From: CAYRIF01 sp964424205
Lineage (GTDB): Bacteria; Bacteroidota; Bacteroidia; Cytophagales; Cyclobacteriaceae
Reading direction: 5' to 3'
Assembly (NCBI GenBank): GCA_964424205.1
Contig: CAYRIF010000046.1
Coordinates: 1 to 17,528 of the forward strand
Length of the DNA: 17,528 nucleotides
The notes under the pieces were generated by a model. The model had not been told where the DNA came from, did no database searches, and worked only from the letters and a program-made list of their open reading frames with translations. Numbering within the stretch: position 1 is the first letter of the stretch; each line of letters opens with the position of its first letter. Of the stretch, positions 16,301 through 17,528 are shown piece by piece. The position numbers were made by a program, and so were the translations under genes.

Positions 16301-17528
16301 AATGCCCCTTTATCAGGAGTTATAACCCAGTCTTCGCCAAATGTATATTGCAATGTAAAAACATTTCCTGCATCGCACCCATTAACCATGATAAATGGAT
16401 ATTTACCTTTATTTTCATACCCCAGAGTAGGATCCGATGCATTACCAATTTCTATATCGGAAAAAACAGCTGCGGAATGTCCAAAGAATGTTATCATTGA
16501 AATTCCTTCATTTACCAAACTGGTAATATCCAGAAATTGCACAGTACTACTTGAAGTTTTATTTAATGTATTAACTTTTGCTCCTAAATACCTACCCTCC
16601 GCAATTTCTTTCAGCTCGTCGACATTTTTTGCAAAACTCGTCAACTCAGATACCGTTTTCCCCCCACTTAAATGAACCATTCTTTTTCTCCACAACCCAT
16701 TAATAGGTGACGATTCAGCTTCTTTAATTTTATTCAAATAAGCAGCAACATGCGCTGGATTTTGAGCATTCAATCTACCTATTGGAACAGGAGGCTGATG
16801 CATAGTCCCCTTTAAACCAGCAATAAAAGCAATATCAGAGCCCGGGGTTCCTGCTGCAGGAACTAAACTTTTTGTATCAAACAATTCTGGGGTGACACTA
16901 TAGTATTTCCCTCCAGAATAAGTTTCAACCGAAAGCCCTTTTCCTATTAGGAATATATATTTCAAATCATCATTCTGCAGCATAAAATCAGCAAACCGAC
17001 GTATCGCCAATGGAGTGGATTCACCAAATGAAAATTGATTATACAATTGATCCATTTCAACCACCAGTGGTGAAAAACTTCCTCCTGCTTCGGATGCTCT
17101 ATACGCCGCATATGCAGCAACCGGATCAGCGTAACCGCCACTTGGTTTCATTAATCTTTTATTTGAAATAATTAAATAATCATGTGCAGCTGGCGTAATC
17201 TGTGTAAAATTTATTTCCTTGGCAATGGGCGTCATTGCACTGCCATCTGTCACCAATAATTTTCTTCCAGAAATAGTCTGATCAACCATTGCGTTGATTG
17301 CACTCCCATTATTGTTAAAACCGATTCTTCGTACATTATCCGCATCATTAACATCATAAATAGCCGGAGTAGCCGGAGCATTACTGAATATAATATAAGA
17401 TTTATTTGAGGGGTTAGCCTTAATATTCACCCATTTTAACACCTCCCCCTGCATGTCAAAGCCTTGCGGATAGGTCACCTTTATATACGATACAGCAATA
17501 TTATTGGCAGTCCCATTATCTAACGCAG
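13330..17528 (-). CDS. C25 (gingipain-type) peptidase, PorU2-like, with C-terminal sorting-type domain; N-terminus outside window
   Basis: A very large secreted protein; over 1,390 residues are visible. The frame stays open past the GTG at 17478 to the window edge (reading ALDNGTANNIAVSYIK before it), so the gene is 5'-partial. Domains, N to C: a C25 caspase-like catalytic region (about 17220-16070) with the His in FFGHSAA (codon 16477-16479) and the Cys in VNGCDAGN (codon 16375-16377), 34 residues apart as in gingipains; a CARDB-like domain (about 16065-15715); an ILEI/PANDER-like domain (about 15180-14670, INMLAFD and IILGRKGAAVGSA); a second CARDB-like region (about 14370-14100); a four-Cys segment (13873-13911); and a C-terminal T9SS/FlgD-like domain (13670-13333, YPYPNPFSSSTRF and DGKNGSGSQLANGIYLYRV). 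It resembles proteins annotated as putative type IX secretion sortase PorU2; whether it processes T9SS cargo or is itself cargo is open. Confidence 0.85.
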   Translation of the reverse strand, partial: ALDNGTANNIAVSYIKVTYPQGFDMQGEVLKWVNIKANPSNKSYIIFSNAPATPAIYDVNDADNVRRIGFNNNGSAINAMVDQTISGRKLLVTDGSAMTPIAKEINFTQITPAAHDYLIISNKRLMKPSGGYADPVAAYAAYRASEAGGSFSPLVVEMDQLYNQFSFGESTPLAIRRFADFMLQNDDLKYIFLIGKGLSVETYSGGKYYSVTPELFDTKSLVPAAGTPGSDIAFIAGLKGTMHQPPVPIGRLNAQNPAHVAAYLNKIKEAESSPINGLWRKRMVHLSGGKTVSELTSFAKNVDELKEIAEGRYLGAKVNTLNKTSSSTVQFLDITSLVNEGISMITFFGHSAAVFSDIEIGNASDPTLGYENKGKYPFIMVNGCDAGNVFTLQYTFGEDWVITPDKGALGFMAHTTNGYSDRLKNFSEMFYKTAFADSAFIHQPIGLILKETYARFLNAFGTDIKNINQVQQVVVQGDPAYRFFPASKPDYAIKPESIFFTSVGGGEVNALDEMLRIGIIVKNYGKASNDSLRVQIKRTLGNGHVQINAPKTYQAVLYSDTLYFDVEMGGNAFGSNAFEISIDYANDIEELDEQNNIVLVDFFIPLKGTQNLVPANYSIVNKQPVRFVIQATDPFAEEREFIIEVDTVSTFDSPYKKHNTITARILASWETNLLDNLVGNDTVVYFWRSKYAVPLPDEDNLWTNSSFTFIKNGSEGWSQSRITQYADSRLEGVEMNEVKKKWQFVDTPTSLEVTTYGDDYGGITPLKIKVNIKGQPLIIDGPGRVCRDNSINMLAFDNASGIPYAIVKIGVWDVLDVRRCGLVPQAINNFVGSDITTKLYIEKHIDGLKENDFVLMYSIGQVNYSSFPASTIAKMTEIGVDASVVSSLSTGEPLIILGRKGAAVGSALIVTATSNPKTEQEINLIDSLPTKYKSGTITSTLIGPAASWDKFVNEVNISELPQTDEASFDIYGVTLAGQETILFSDVTAKEVDLSTVSASQYPNLKLVLKLKDEVNLTPAQIKKWQVYFEQVPEGVIYMTDKTIVDFEKRETEIGAFFNPEFIFENISTKNFTDSINVEYSIFNKNKGVTQDKSLKIKKLLAGEKTAFFTPISTFELSGKNNLNVFANPRILPEQGYNNNIIDIPNAIDVGADDVNPIMDVTFDGVNIMDGDIVSASPLIAVVMKDNNKFLLKRDTVGVEIFFGYPCVDCEGDDGCNQCYFQRINFSDSNVQWYPATENSDFSVAYKPNKLEDGIYALKAQVTDASGNKAGLAPYIINFEVINEPSITNFYPYPNPFSSSTRFVFTLTGSEIPERIKIQILTVTGEVVREITHAETGKIHVGNNTSSFVWDGKNGSGSQLANGIYLYRVIIEGESPTLIHRKSKADKPSNGYGKVYLLR
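13873..13911 (-). other. C-x2-C-x5-C-x2-C segment inside the C25 protein
   Basis: On the minus strand these codons read CVDCEGDDGCNQC: two CxxC pairs five residues apart, in an otherwise cysteine-poor secreted protein. The spacing suits a small metal knuckle or two disulfides. Confidence 0.7.

Noticed and set aside
17355..17385. Short direct repeat AGCCGGAG within the C25 gene
   Set aside because: It simply encodes a Pro/Ala-rich stretch (APATPA) in the protein; no larger repeat array is present.
17476..17478. GTG at 17478 as the start of the C25 gene
   Set aside because: The frame stays open to the window edge with protein-like sequence, no signal peptide follows, and family members are much longer.

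Overview
The window looks like chromosomal DNA of a member of the Bacteroidota. It encodes a gingipain-type (C25) protein with a type IX secretion-style C-terminal domain and an alpha-oxoamine synthase very close to Bacteroides serine palmitoyltransferase. It also has five proteins with lipobox signal peptides, and the non-coding gaps carry several exact copies of the Bacteroidota -7 promoter element TAnnTTTG. No tRNA, rRNA, CRISPR array or complete insertion sequence was seen.

Layout. (1) Bases 1-3443 (+) hold a compact run of transport and envelope genes: the 3' end of an ArsP-type permease, a ferritin-like/VIT1 membrane protein overlapping it by 4 bases, then three lipoproteins in a row (FmdE-like, alpha-carbonic anhydrase, truncated thioredoxin-like/ArsF-like). 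(2) Bases 3437-3901 are a scar. The thioredoxin-like gene runs into the C-terminal end of what looks like a zeta-toxin-like ATPase, followed by a frameshifted remnant of an unrecognised gene. (3) Bases 3953-6567 hold an AraC-type regulator and a secreted S41 peptidase. (4) Bases 6568-6940 hold no clear gene but two structured elements: a hairpin, and a MITE-like element with 19-bp perfect inverted repeats flanked by 9-bp near-identical direct repeats. (5) Bases 6941-8452 encode an alpha/beta hydrolase and a LysE-type exporter. (6) Bases 8548-9795 encode a TlpA-like thioredoxin lipoprotein with a good terminator. (7) Bases 10034-11302 encode the serine palmitoyltransferase-type enzyme. (8) Bases 11498-12580 encode a GT-C-like polytopic membrane protein. 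(9) Bases 12600-13322 encode an exported VanX-type D-Ala-D-Ala dipeptidase. (10) On the minus strand, 13330 to the window edge is a large C25 peptidase/PorU2-like protein whose N-terminus lies outside the window.

How the genes fit together. The first block probably works at the envelope on metals or metalloids: an ArsP-type permease, a ferritin/VIT transporter and exported metal-binding lipoproteins. The ArsF-like gene at its end is broken, so part of this pathway has probably been lost. Hand counts of single 60-base lines gave about 20-22% G+C in region 3 and 43-52% in regions 5 and 7. This fits a transferred or rearranged segment between about 3.44 and 6.8 kb, bounded by the scar on the left and the repeat elements on the right. 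The genes after 6.9 kb look like ordinary housekeeping and envelope functions, mostly as separate transcription units.
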